Made by a program: the position numbers and the translations under genes. The notes under the pieces are model-generated. The model saw only the letters and a list, made by a program, of their open reading frames with translations, was not told where the DNA came from and did not search any database. 64,000 nt of DNA from Lewinellaceae bacterium (GTDB taxonomy: Bacteria > Bacteroidota > Bacteroidia > Chitinophagales > Saprospiraceae). Positions 45,717 to 55,340 of this stretch are shown here, in pieces. Location: the NCBI GenBank assembly GCA_016719605.1, contig JADJYW010000008.1, positions 62,001-126,000 of the forward strand, given 5' to 3'. Position 1 is the first letter of the stretch. Each line of letters opens with the position of its first letter.

Positions 45717-46630
45717 TTAATTGATCCGTATGTATGCCCACAGGTTTATGTTTCTTGGACGCGTTTCCGGGCCATTGCCGCTGCTTGGGATGGATATGCC
45801 GGTGAGGAACCGCCTGTTGTTTGGTTATCATCAGATGGTACTTTGGGACGCGAAAATCGCTCTCCCCGGCAATCGCACTATGCCAAGTGCCGCCTGTTTG
45901 GCGGGTGTCGTTGAAAGAGTGGCGTGGCCCGGGTCATTCACGTTATGGTTGTGCGTCTGAACGGCCTGATCCTGGAAGGTTCCAATAGGCGAATTGGAGT
46001 CCGGCTCGGGTCGCGATCGGGGCTGGTGCTAAACTCCTGCGTCCGCATAAACAAACCGCCTGCATCCGGCACATTGGTCAGTCCAAATTGTGAACGCAAT
46101 TGATCCGTAACGGCCAAAGCGCGGCCGTCCATCGGTACCCAGCAAGCGCCGTTTGCCTGGGCAAATTGCGTTGGGTTCAGAATGGAGTATTTCACGTCGC
46201 CAACCGCGCCCGAACAGACCGTCGTGTACACCGAAAAGGCATACGGGGAGTAGGAAAGTTCGCTGCGGGGAGTCAGTTCGTACGAACCGATACGTACGCC
46301 GAGAAAGAGTGTTGTGCCAAAATCGCCGGCATTCAGTGGCGTTACGCTGCCGAGGTAGTGGCTGTAAATACCGCCCACTACATCTACATCGGCTATTTCT
46401 TCCCACAGGTGGGTGCCACCGATTGCCACATTGTACAGCCGGAACGTGACCGTTTGCGGGCCATCGGAAACCGAGGCGCCGCTGGCTGTTTTCAAGGTGC
46501 CCTGGATACTGATTTTTGGGTTTTGGGCAGCAAGTTGTACAGTGCATACAGTTGCCAGTGCGAACACCATCAGGAGTTGAAATGCGCTGCGCGAAAAGGA
46601 GCAAACGATAGATTTTGTAAAATTTCCCAT
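45717..46630 (-). CDS. Secreted tail-fibre/collar-like protein, partner of giant C (frame broken)
   Basis: The start MGNFTKSIVCSFSRSAFQLL opens a signal peptide ending AAQN. It was chosen over an ATG 24 codons upstream because it aligns with the paralogues. The shared domain follows (ISIQGTLKTASGASVSDG ... YSHYLGSVTPLNAGDF), then CWVPMDGRALAV and GGLFMRTQEFSTSPD. A base is missing near 46010; in the next frame the protein continues DSNSPIGTFQDQAVQTHNHN. At least one further shift lies between about 45850 and 45910. The real C-terminus in the third frame reads GPETRPRNINLWAYIRIN and ends at 45717, 48 bp before giant C. The uncorrected first frame would end at 45938. The missing bases look like sequence error, since both ends of the domain are well conserved. 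Confidence 0.75.
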
Positions 46631-46771
46631 GAGAAAAAACAAATTTAATATTTGAAAAATAGCGTTGTTGGTTGTCGTCAATCGTAATGTAAAACCTTCC
46701 AAGTTTTTGAAACTTGGAAGGTTTTCTATGCGCCCCGCTTGGTGAAAATACCAAACAAGGCGTTCAACCGC

Positions 46772-46831
46772 GTAAGTAACGGCGGGTTTTAACCCGCCGT
46801 TACTTACAGTGTACGGCGGGTTAAAACCCGT
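46772..46831 (-). terminator. Palindromes after the stop of giant B
   Basis: 46772-46807 is a perfect palindrome with arms GTAAGTAACGGCGGG and CCCGCCGTTACTTAC. 46813-46831 is a second, shorter hairpin of the same type (ACGGCGGGTTAAAACCCGT). They follow giant B's stop directly and match the palindromes after giants D and F. A 3'-end role is inferred; there is no clear T run. Confidence 0.6.
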
Positions 46832-46837
46832 CGCTAC

Positions 46838-47848
46838 TTACGGCAGCCGTTGCAAAACTACCTTTTTCGTAGCACTTCCGTTCCCCGTTTGCAGCCGCAC
46901 CAGATACACCCCCGAACTCAGCCACTCGCCTGCGTCGGAGCGGCCGTTCCAGGTCGCCGCATTCGGGCCGGCAGCCGCCGAAACCGGTCGGCGCACTACC
47001 TCGCGGCCTTGTGCATCCGTGACCGTCAGCGTCACCTCCTCTGCCTTCGGCAAAACAAACCGAAGCGTCGTCTCGCTGCTGAACGGGTTGGGCTGTGCAT
47101 CAAACGCCAGCGCGGCGCCAAAGTCTGTTTCGGTGCCCGTCGTTTGCAGTTCAAACGGCACCGGAGTGTCAATGCTGCCCTGGTGTTGGCCGGGATCGAA
47201 GTACATCGTTTCCGTCAAATCCTGCACCGTACCGGTAGCGTCGTCGTAGAGTTTGAAGCGCAGCAATTCGCCCGCCGTATTCGCGTAGGTCGTCAGGAAA
47301 AACAAGTGCGCGTCGAGCGGTTCGATGTAAATGGCCTGTGCCGTGCCGCGTACTTCGCCACCGGCAAAAGCGGCGAGTTCCATGTTGCTCGTGGTGGCAT
47401 TGGCGCCGTTGGCGCGGATCATGCCGATGAGCGTATTGCTATGTTCAAACCGGGTTGGTTGTACAGTCCAGTGGGCCGCAGCCGGTGTTTCCGGTTCGCC
47501 GCGCGCCTCCGTCAGGTTTCCGGTAAGCGGACTCGGCGGCGGCGGATACGTCAGCGTGCCGGCCTGAGCCAGTTTGACCTGGTAACCGTTGGGCGGCGAC
47601 ATGTATTTCAAATTACCCACCCAACCGAAAGTCGGGTTGATGTACTGCGCAAACGAATACTGACTTTTGACAATGTCGCCGATTTGCGCCGGCAAAGAAG
47701 CGAGCGCATCGTTGATCGGCAGGGAGTAGTCGGGCACATACCCGATCCAGTTCCAACCGGCCACCACCGGGATGTTTGTCGTGAGCGGGTCTATCGGCGT
47801 ACCCTGCATGCGCAGGGTGTCCGGCACGTCGGCCCGGTAGATATACAT
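46838..47848 (-). CDS. Giant LamG-domain T9SS surface protein B, C-terminal segment
   Basis: The frame opens at MYIYRADVPDTLRMQGTPID, which is internal in the other giants. It has the WNWIGYVPDYSLP motif, MSPPNGYQVKLAQAGTLTYP, and the final T9SS type A sorting domain (AQPNPFSSETTLRFVLP ... GVYLVRLQT). Two apparent one-base losses near 47868 and 47908 separate it from the central segment. Confidence 0.87.
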   Translation of the reverse strand: MYIYRADVPDTLRMQGTPIDPLTTNIPVVAGWNWIGYVPDYSLPINDALASLPAQIGDIVKSQYSFAQYINPTFGWVGNLKYMSPPNGYQVKLAQAGTLTYPPPPSPLTGNLTEARGEPETPAAAHWTVQPTRFEHSNTLIGMIRANGANATTSNMELAAFAGGEVRGTAQAIYIEPLDAHLFFLTTYANTAGELLRFKLYDDATGTVQDLTETMYFDPGQHQGSIDTPVPFELQTTGTETDFGAALAFDAQPNPFSSETTLRFVLPKAEEVTLTVTDAQGREVVRRPVSAAAGPNAATWNGRSDAGEWLSSGVYLVRLQTGNGSATKKVVLQRLP

Positions 47849-47855
47849 GGTGGTG

Positions 47856-50800
47856 TTATTCAGGTTGCCAGTGTACCGAACCAGCCGCCGCTATACTGTG
47901 AAAATGCTGTTTGCCCTCGATCAGGTCGTTTTCCGGATGGTGTAGTGATGCAAGCGCCGCGTTTAGACTGTTGTCGGGAAATGCCAGGTTGAACGAAATC
48001 CAGTTCCAGCCGTAGCCTAAGGGCACCTCACGCAACAACAGGCCACCCGTGTGGATCACCTGCGGGTTGATCGGTATGCCGATCACGTTGTCGGCCTGGA
48101 ACGTAAAGTTTTCCATTATCGAACCGTAGCGTTGGCACTCCGAGGCATCCCATACTTCGATGCGCAGGGGCTTGAGCATATCGCTCGGGTCGCCGTGCAC
48201 GGTCAGGTAGGCTAACCATGCGTTTACCTGCGGTACAAACTGAACGTTGGCACGACCGCGGATTTCGTCGTCAATAAATACTGCGACGATGTCTTCCGGG
48301 TCTGTCGAAAACACGCCCTCAATATTGACTTTGAGCACCATGCCCATGGTGTTTTCAAACTGGGCGAGGTTCACATTGCCGTAGGGCGGGCGGCACACTA
48401 TGCGCACCCCGATGGGCAGCGGCTCACTGCCGCCCATGAAGAAGGGATTTTGCCCGGTTTGTGTTTCCAGTACAATAGTGTCGGACCAGTGTCCGAAAGC
48501 CAGGGTAGAGTCCACGGTGAAACTCACCGGACGTATTTCATTGGGCGCCAGCGTGCCCTGGTTCGGGGTGACGTGTACCCAATCCGGTGCGCCCAGGATT
48601 TTGAACGGCACGGGGTAGCCGCCCCGGTTGTGGATGCCGGCGGTGCCGGTTTTGGATTCTTCCTCAAACTTCGTGATGCCGAGGCTGTCGGTCAGCCAGG
48701 CGAGTTCGTTGCGGTCCACGAAAAACTCCCAGTCGAGTGCGCCACCTTTATTGCCGATCAGATCCTGGATGCCGCGCAGTTCGGCCCGCACGATGCGGTT
48801 TTCGAAAAACTCATTGTTGAACGTCGGGTCAAAAATGATCTTGTTTTCGTAACAGGTCACATTGGCGCCAATCAACGTGTTTGTGGTGGCATCATACAGG
48901 CCTACATTTCGCTTAAGTCCGATGAAATCCTGTTTCAACGAATCACAATTGACGTGCTGGTTGAACGTAAAGGAAATTTCGTCGCCCACGTTGTACACCC
49001 CGTCCGAGGGTTGCGGCAGGCCTACGAGGCTGGGCGGTTCGCGATCTATACGGCCTTTGATAATCTCCGAGAAGCCGGGCATATCGCTGGCATCGCCGGT
49101 GCAAACAGCCCAGGCATGAATTTCGTAATCGCCGTCGGACAATCCTGTCGTTTCCCAGATAAACTGGGTAAAACCGGGTTGCAGCAGCAAGGTATCAGGG
49201 CCGGGTATTCTGAAGGTGTCTGCTTGTGCATTGTAAAAGCCTAACCATTTGGGATTGTATGCTTCATAAATGCCGGTCGGAGTGGGCAGGTTGATCCAGG
49301 CGCCGTTGCCGTCGGAGGGGCGGTATTGCACCCGGATCAGTTGAAAATCGGGCGAGTTCAGGTCGTAGCCTGACACGGTTATGCGGCGCTTCGTGCCTGG
49401 TTGGATCGGGTCGTTGGTCACCACCACCCAGTTTTGCTCCGGCACATTGATCTTCACTTCGCTGCACGGGCGGATGAAGTCCACGCCGAGATCAATGTAA
49501 GAGAAAAATTTCGGGTCGCCGGCCAACGGCAGCGAGAGTGCGAAGTTGCGGGCCATTTCGCACTCCGACACCAGGGCAACACGCAGGCCTTCGTACTCAT
49601 AAGCCACCGGCCCGCGCTCCACGGTGAGCGTGACAGGTGTAGAGGTTCCGTAGGGTACGATGTACTGTATGGTGTTGTTGTTCAGCTGCTGACCGTTCAG
49701 TTTGAGGATGGCGCCATCCGGGTTGTTCGATGCTATGGCGGTAAAGCCATACGTCCAGTCCTCGTTGGAGGCGCTCAAGTTGCCGAGGTTTAGTTTGAAT
49801 ACCGCCGGTTCATTGGCCGGCACATTGACGGCCTTGAACTGAGAACCCAGACCCAGTTGCAGGTTTGGTCCTTCCCGGTTGGCAGTACCGGGTTCCCAGG
49901 GGCAGGAGGACTGGCCTGCCCGCAGCCGGAACACCGGCGTTTTGTAAATCGAGTCCATGGCTACATCTACCGTGAAGGCATCGCCGGGGTCGTCGTCTTT
50001 GAGCGTGTAGCCGGTAGTCAGACCCTTTTCGGTGCCGTTTTCGGTTTTCCAGGTATTGCTGGATTTGACGAGTGCATCGACCTTAAACTTGGCGCCTACA
50101 TTATCGAATTCAAATCCGAACGTGGTGCCAATTTTCGAATCGGTATTTATCCCGTTCTGATCGCTGTTGTTGGTCGTGGTATCGGCAGTTTCGGAATACT
50201 CATACTCTACGCCCGCGTCGAAGGAAAGGTTTCGGATGAGTTTCGCTTTTTCCTTGAGGGTGTCGTTCCGGGCAACGATGGCCTCCCACCTGCTTATGGA
50301 CTCCAGGTAGTTGGCTCTATCAGCGGAATCAATGCCTATGCTGTCCGACAAGGCTGTCAGATAGCGGATGACATTGTTTTTGATGTTAAACTCGGAGTAG
50401 ATGAACGTGGTGGCAAAGTTGCCCGGCTGCACTTCGATCACCTGCTTGACATCTACCGTGCAGGTGTCGAACGAAACCTTGTCGGCAAACCCGAAAATCA
50501 GGTTGATGGCCTCGCCCACATACAAGTCGCCGCCGCGTTCACCGCCAACGATCAGGTCGCCATCGCTGGTCGAGATTTTGTTGTTGAAGCTGACGCAGGT
50601 CTGAAACGAATTGGAAGTCACCTTTTTATACGTCACCTCAGTTTCGATGTTTGCCTGGAAATCCGGATCCACCGTGATGACCTTGCCCACGCCAAAAGGC
50701 GCCACAACAAATACAATGGTCGGAGCAACTTCGATCTCCACACTTCCACTTACACCGGTCTCCACTTCCATCGAAAGTTCGGTGGTCTTACACACCTTTT

Positions 50801-50978
50801 CGGTTTTTTCAATATACGACGAACTGCCGTCGCCCGGCGGATCGCGCAGGATGACGGAGGGCATCAAGGGCATCATCGTCGTGAAGGTGTTCAGTTTGTT
50901 CCGAACGCCGGTCACGATAGCCTGTTTGACCAAACTGCCGATACGTCCCGCTGGCACGGAGGTGGCGATGACCTGCAT
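47856..50978 (-). CDS. Giant LamG-domain T9SS surface protein B, central segment
   Basis: 1040 residues begin at the internal MQVIATSVPAGRIGSLVKQA. The segment contains the B/C-type middle (VTSNSFQTCVSFNNKISTSD, GGERGGDLYVGEAINLIFGF), a CPWEPGTANREGPN motif, the DGVYNVGDEISFTFNQHVNC Ig-like segment and PDWVHVTPNQGTLAP. It loses frame at NDLIEGKQHFHS, where giants C and D read IRSQ..F. The upstream join near 51005 is broken by a C missing from AACCC(C)TCGCCG; with it restored the reading is NPNPSPPYIKTMQV, as in the paralogues. Confidence 0.87.
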   Translation of the reverse strand: MQVIATSVPAGRIGSLVKQAIVTGVRNKLNTFTTMMPLMPSVILRDPPGDGSSSYIEKTEKVCKTTELSMEVETGVSGSVEIEVAPTIVFVVAPFGVGKVITVDPDFQANIETEVTYKKVTSNSFQTCVSFNNKISTSDGDLIVGGERGGDLYVGEAINLIFGFADKVSFDTCTVDVKQVIEVQPGNFATTFIYSEFNIKNNVIRYLTALSDSIGIDSADRANYLESISRWEAIVARNDTLKEKAKLIRNLSFDAGVEYEYSETADTTTNNSDQNGINTDSKIGTTFGFEFDNVGAKFKVDALVKSSNTWKTENGTEKGLTTGYTLKDDDPGDAFTVDVAMDSIYKTPVFRLRAGQSSCPWEPGTANREGPNLQLGLGSQFKAVNVPANEPAVFKLNLGNLSASNEDWTYGFTAIASNNPDGAILKLNGQQLNNNTIQYIVPYGTSTPVTLTVERGPVAYEYEGLRVALVSECEMARNFALSLPLAGDPKFFSYIDLGVDFIRPCSEVKINVPEQNWVVVTNDPIQPGTKRRITVSGYDLNSPDFQLIRVQYRPSDGNGAWINLPTPTGIYEAYNPKWLGFYNAQADTFRIPGPDTLLLQPGFTQFIWETTGLSDGDYEIHAWAVCTGDASDMPGFSEIIKGRIDREPPSLVGLPQPSDGVYNVGDEISFTFNQHVNCDSLKQDFIGLKRNVGLYDATTNTLIGANVTCYENKIIFDPTFNNEFFENRIVRAELRGIQDLIGNKGGALDWEFFVDRNELAWLTDSLGITKFEEESKTGTAGIHNRGGYPVPFKILGAPDWVHVTPNQGTLAPNEIRPVSFTVDSTLAFGHWSDTIVLETQTGQNPFFMGGSEPLPIGVRIVCRPPYGNVNLAQFENTMGMVLKVNIEGVFSTDPEDIVAVFIDDEIRGRANVQFVPQVNAWLAYLTVHGDPSDMLKPLRIEVWDASECQRYGSIMENFTFQADNVIGIPINPQVIHTGGLLLREVPLGYGWNWISFNLAFPDNSLNAALASLHHPENDLIEGKQHFHSIAAAGSVHWQPE

Positions 50979-53929
50979 GGTCTTGATGTACGGCGGCGAG
51001 GGTTGGGGTTACCCACCAGAAACTTGTACTGCAAGTTGCCGCCGCTCATGGTGGTATCCAAAGTCATGTCGGCAAAACCGTTGATGATTTCGATATTGGC
51101 CGTGTCGAGGTAGCAGATACCGTCGTCCGTCTGCGTAGCGATGTAGGTTTCTTTGACCCGGATATTCACGGTGACGTATTCACCCTTGTCCAGCACGATC
51201 ACCTCGGGGCTACAACCCGGCACGGGGTCTAATCCGCTGGAAATTTCCACTTCCGGCGGCGCCACATAAATAAAGTCAATGATCGTGTCGGTTTTGGTCA
51301 GGTTCACCGTGGAGCCGCCCTGCACCTGGAAGGCGGTTTTGATATCGTCGTCGGAGTGCTGGATGACCGCCACGGTCAACTGTTCGAGCGGTGGCAGTTC
51401 CAGGAACTCGAACTCGCCCTCCTGGTTGTCTATGGTGAGGGCGCGCACGAGGCAGCCGTCTACGGAACGTACCTCCACGACGCACACCGTGCCCTGGTTT
51501 TGGGCATCTCCTGCGGGTGCCTTAATGATGGATTTTTTGCAGCCCGCTCTGCTGCCGCCGGCCACCTGGCCGCTCACCTTGCGCGTGGTCATATCGCTGA
51601 ACAAAATGCCGGCAATGGGGCTGTTCACATTGCTCACTTGCCAGAATGCCGGTTCAAAAACGTGGTCTTCAAATACCGGGCGGAGTTCGGCGGTAGTGCC
51701 GGGGTCGAAATCAATGGTAAATTTGCCCGTGGAGTCCGTGTAAATGCGGGGAGAGTACGACGCGCCGTTGACCAAAATTTCCACATTGGGGGCAAAGCAG
51801 TCGGTGTTTTTGTAGCGGACGAAGCCGGTGACAGGTATGGCCGAGCGGTCCAGAAAGTCCACCTGGTCCACTGAAGTTACACTCGGATTCAGCGTCACTT
51901 GCCGGGTGACGGGGGTGAAAATATGCGGCGTGGTCATCTGCCGGGCGGCAAAGGGTGTCCAGTCGGCGCCGAAGTTGGTGCCAAAAGGCAGCAGCAGCGA
52001 ACCGCTGTTGTTCAGGCGGTTGCCGTTGCCTTCGTTTATTCCGAAATACACACGCAAGCCTTTGGCCTGCATATCGCGCGGGTTCTGGAAGTGGTCGAGA
52101 ATCGCGGGGACGCTCAGGGTGGTATCGTACAGCGCCACTTCGTCTATGAGGCCGCCGTAGTAGTCGGTACGGCTCATGCCGCTGGGGCGGGCGCCGAGAT
52201 ACCAGGGTTCGGCGGCGTCCGACCAGTTGCCGGTAATGCCGATGAAGGTGTGGCTGCCGAGGGCAGTGCCGTTTTGGTAGGTCGTTACCAACAGGTTATT
52301 CCCGATCTGTTCGAGCGTGAACGCCAGGTGCTGGTAGCCCATGCCGAGGTTGCCGAAGTTGTGTTCCTGACCGTTCAGGTAGAACCAGAGTTCGTTCGCC
52401 AAGCCGTTTTGCTTGAGCAGGAGGCGGAAATCGTTGCCGGGCCAGCGCTTGCTGAGTACGCATTGGTCGCCGTCGGGGCCGGCGCTGTTCACCCACAGTT
52501 CGAACGTGGCTTTGGGGGTCACGGAAAAGTCGGGCAGGGTGGCATAGTCTGCTTCGCTGCGCACAAACTTGAGTGCCCGGTACAGGTAAAAATCCTTCAT
52601 CGGCTCGGCTAAAAAGGTCGTGCCGGTGCCGTAACTGGCCGATTCGATGCGGTAGTACCCTTCCTGGTTGGTTTTGCCCATCGTGCGCACATTCGGGCGG
52701 TCGAGTTTGAACGTGGCTCCGCAGAAGTACAGGTTTTGGCGCTTGATAATGTCGAAGGATTTCGTGCCTTTTTCCTCGTCAAATTTCCAGTAGTGCGTCA
52801 GGTTGGGTGTAAGACTGGAGGCAGTGCCCATCATCACTTCGCCGAAATCGAGTTCGTCGAGGCGGCGGTGGTAGATGCGCACTTCGTCGAGGCAGCCGGC
52901 CCAGCCGCCGAGGCCGGTTCGGCTGCCGAAGTTAAGTTCGGCGGCGGAGGGCAGCACGGTCATCGGGGCCAGGCCAATGAGTACGCCGTTGAGGTACAGC
53001 CTGCCCTGTCCGCCCTCGTAGGTGAGGGCGATGTGGTGCCAGCCGTTTTTGGTGCTGTCGGGGAATGTAGCGGAGAGGAACGGCGTGCCGGTTTCGGTGG
53101 TGGCTACTTCTACGCCTTTGTTGCCGCCGTTGTCCACGGCCCGAAAGTGGAGCGGGAATGGCGCGAAAGCTGCCACGCCTGCATTAGTGGTTGCCGAGTC
53201 GGTTTTTATCCAGAACGCCAGTGTCCAGTTGGCGCCGGAAGCGGGCAGGAAGGGCATCGTAGTGGAGTCTTGCTCCGCAAAGGCGCCGTCGGTGGGGCCG
53301 AATTTGGCCGAAAAGCCCTGAAGGGGGGTGAGGGATACCAGTACATCCGGCACCGGGCTGCCGCTGCCGGTTTGTACCCAGCCGGTCACCGTACCGTTGG
53401 GCACCTGAAAACCGATAGCCTTGCCCGGCGAGCCTTCGCCGTACAGGTTAATGCCGCGCACCTCGTAGTTGTAGGCGATGCCGGCGATGACGTTGAAGTC
53501 GTTGTAGGTGCGGATGTTGTTGCCCACCGTAGCCAGATAAACGCCGTCGCGGTAGATATTGAACCCGTCGTTGGGCGAGGGGCCGAGTGCGTCAATTTCC
53601 CACGTCAACTGGATACGGTCGAGCAGGTCGCCCTGGGTGGCCGTGAGCGCCAGCGCAAAAGGCGGGAGCAGGTAGCGGGAGTAGAAGCCCAGCGTTGAAT
53701 TTCTATCCAGCCCATCGAGATAACCTACAAAAGTTTGGCCGACAGCCATAGCCATCTTGTTTTTTTGGCTGCTCAGGCGGGCGTTGCTGCCGAAGTTGAA
53801 AAAGGCGGTGCCGGAAAAACCGCTCGTATCTACGGCAGCCTCCGGGCCACAGGTAACCTGAGCCGACAGCGGTAGTCCGCAAGTGAGGCCCAATAACAAA
53901 AAGAGAAACAGACTAAAGGTAGGGCGCAT
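50912..53929 (-). CDS. Giant LamG-domain T9SS surface protein B, N-terminal part
   Basis: The start MRPTFSLFLFLLLGLTCGLP opens a signal peptide ending PLSAQ. An ATG 21 codons further upstream would add hydrophilic residues and nearly abut the previous gene. The family core follows: FFNFGSNARLSSQKNK and GQTFVGYLDG (a diverged YTVGEPAVG segment), Fn3-like region, LamG jellyrolls at ~190-360 and ~440-610, regulatory-like region (VTGFVRYKNTDCFAPNVEIL, GCKKSIIKAPAG). The frame is lost at NPNPRRRTSRP. It lies 50 bp after a gene sharing the N-terminal domain of the tail-fibre-like partners. Joined with the two following segments, giant B is about 2,360 residues. Confidence 0.88.
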   Translation of the reverse strand: MRPTFSLFLFLLLGLTCGLPLSAQVTCGPEAAVDTSGFSGTAFFNFGSNARLSSQKNKMAMAVGQTFVGYLDGLDRNSTLGFYSRYLLPPFALALTATQGDLLDRIQLTWEIDALGPSPNDGFNIYRDGVYLATVGNNIRTYNDFNVIAGIAYNYEVRGINLYGEGSPGKAIGFQVPNGTVTGWVQTGSGSPVPDVLVSLTPLQGFSAKFGPTDGAFAEQDSTTMPFLPASGANWTLAFWIKTDSATTNAGVAAFAPFPLHFRAVDNGGNKGVEVATTETGTPFLSATFPDSTKNGWHHIALTYEGGQGRLYLNGVLIGLAPMTVLPSAAELNFGSRTGLGGWAGCLDEVRIYHRRLDELDFGEVMMGTASSLTPNLTHYWKFDEEKGTKSFDIIKRQNLYFCGATFKLDRPNVRTMGKTNQEGYYRIESASYGTGTTFLAEPMKDFYLYRALKFVRSEADYATLPDFSVTPKATFELWVNSAGPDGDQCVLSKRWPGNDFRLLLKQNGLANELWFYLNGQEHNFGNLGMGYQHLAFTLEQIGNNLLVTTYQNGTALGSHTFIGITGNWSDAAEPWYLGARPSGMSRTDYYGGLIDEVALYDTTLSVPAILDHFQNPRDMQAKGLRVYFGINEGNGNRLNNSGSLLLPFGTNFGADWTPFAARQMTTPHIFTPVTRQVTLNPSVTSVDQVDFLDRSAIPVTGFVRYKNTDCFAPNVEILVNGASYSPRIYTDSTGKFTIDFDPGTTAELRPVFEDHVFEPAFWQVSNVNSPIAGILFSDMTTRKVSGQVAGGSRAGCKKSIIKAPAGDAQNQGTVCVVEVRSVDGCLVRALTIDNQEGEFEFLELPPLEQLTVAVIQHSDDDIKTAFQVQGGSTVNLTKTDTIIDFIYVAPPEVEISSGLDPVPGCSPEVIVLDKGEYVTVNIRVKETYIATQTDDGICYLDTANIEIINGFADMTLDTTMSGGNLQYKFLVGNPNPRRRTSRPCRSSPPPCQRDVSAVWSNRLS

Positions 53930-53979
53930 GACCTTGCTTTTTTGTGTGAAACAAATCAGGAGAAAACAGTCATGCGGGG

Positions 53980-55293
53980 TCACTTGACCCAAATCTCGAT
54001 CATGCCTACGGCGAAGTTTTCGTCCGGCACGCCCTGGTCAAGCCCGGCACCGAACATGACCCAAAAAGTACCGTTGGAGGAAGGGTAATAGGCGGTCATT
54101 TCAGCATCAGTCCAGAAATCTCCGATGTCGATTCCGAATCCGTTCACCGTATTGGCGAAGTTGGTTTGTGTTTGAAACTCTGTGGTGCCCATATTGCCTC
54201 CCGCCTGAACCAGCGATGGCACAATAGCCCAGCCGACTCGTAGTGGTGTGCCTGATGCATTCGGAGCAAAAGCTGCCCAACCCTGGTCGCCTCCACCAAA
54301 TCCCCAGGTATCCAAAAAGAAATACCTGAATTTCACTTTGATGTATGTGTAGCCTCCCGGAGGAGCAAAGCCTTTTTTGAACACCAGATAGTTTTGAGTG
54401 GGCCGCAGCGCCTTACCGGCAAAATTGCCGAAATCAACCACTGTAGCCGGGGTGCCGGACCCGTTGTTCCACGCGTTGGCGTTACCACTACTTGGAGGCG
54501 GCCCGTATATTTGCCACCCATCGTTACCGCCCTCCAAGTAGTCCACGTCCACTAAGCGCCAGTCTTGCAGGCCATTGTAATAATAGGATCCGTTGCTGTT
54601 CACGCCGACATTGGTGGCGTTCATGTTTCCGGTAACGGCCACATTTCCCGGCGTGGCTTCCAGCACCTCGGTATTGTTCGCGTACAGCGACACTTCCCCG
54701 TCGGCGGTAGAAAACAGGCCGCTGTCCTTGTCGCCGCTGTTGCCGTCGAAGGCATAACCGTTGTTGCCGGCGCCGTTCAGGCCGGGCGCACCGCCGCGGG
54801 CTAAGTAGCCGCCTACAGCCACCACGCTGTGGGTGGTGGGCAGGCTTGCTCCGGCAACGGCTATTTTTTCGGCCTGCACCGTTCCTGCGCTGGGGAATTT
54901 GTTGGTTTGCCCGATCAGCGACAACGCGTACGGCGCCGAAGTGAGCAGCACCCGCGGGGTTAGTTCGGTGGAACCAACCGTAACACCGAGGAAATACAAG
55001 GTATCAAAAGGGACCGTGAGCGGCGTGACGGTGCCGAGTGTGGCGCTGTAAATACCGCTGCTCACTTCCACGGTGGGCTGCGTTTCCGTCCAGATGGCTG
55101 TTCCCCCGGTTTCCGACTTGTACAATTTGAAGGTGATGGAGTAGGCGCCGTCATCCACGGCCACGCCGTTGGATTTTTTCAGGATACCCTGCACACTAAG
55201 GGTTGGACTGGTTTGGGCGTACAGGTTGGAAAATGAAAAGGCCAGAAAGCCTAAAAAGAGGGAGAGACCCCGGAGGGTAAAAACATTTTTCAT
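53980..55293 (-). CDS. Secreted protein with the collar-partner N-domain and a different C-terminus, partner of giant B
   Basis: This 437-residue protein has a signal peptide (MKNVFTLRGLSLFLGFLAFS, cleaved near NLYAQ). The ~115-residue N-domain is shared with the tail-fibre-like partners (LSVQGILKKSNGVAVDDG ... YSATLGTVTPL ... LLTSAPYALSL). It lacks the HxH-rich collar end. It has instead a Gly/Asn-rich stretch (GLNGAGNNGYAFDGNSGDKD) like those in trimeric fibre-type proteins, then a globular region rich in aromatic residues (YTYIKVKFRYFFLDTWGFGG). It ends AVGMIEIWVK. Giant B starts 50 bp downstream, so the gene occupies the same operon position as the collar proteins. No named family recognised for the C-terminal half. 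Confidence 0.85.
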   Translation of the reverse strand: MKNVFTLRGLSLFLGFLAFSFSNLYAQTSPTLSVQGILKKSNGVAVDDGAYSITFKLYKSETGGTAIWTETQPTVEVSSGIYSATLGTVTPLTVPFDTLYFLGVTVGSTELTPRVLLTSAPYALSLIGQTNKFPSAGTVQAEKIAVAGASLPTTHSVVAVGGYLARGGAPGLNGAGNNGYAFDGNSGDKDSGLFSTADGEVSLYANNTEVLEATPGNVAVTGNMNATNVGVNSNGSYYYNGLQDWRLVDVDYLEGGNDGWQIYGPPPSSGNANAWNNGSGTPATVVDFGNFAGKALRPTQNYLVFKKGFAPPGGYTYIKVKFRYFFLDTWGFGGGDQGWAAFAPNASGTPLRVGWAIVPSLVQAGGNMGTTEFQTQTNFANTVNGFGIDIGDFWTDAEMTAYYPSSNGTFWVMFGAGLDQGVPDENFAVGMIEIWVK

Positions 55294-55340
55294 GAGCGTG
55301 ACCGAGTTTGTTCGTGTACGATTGATGGAATCGCCTGCAT

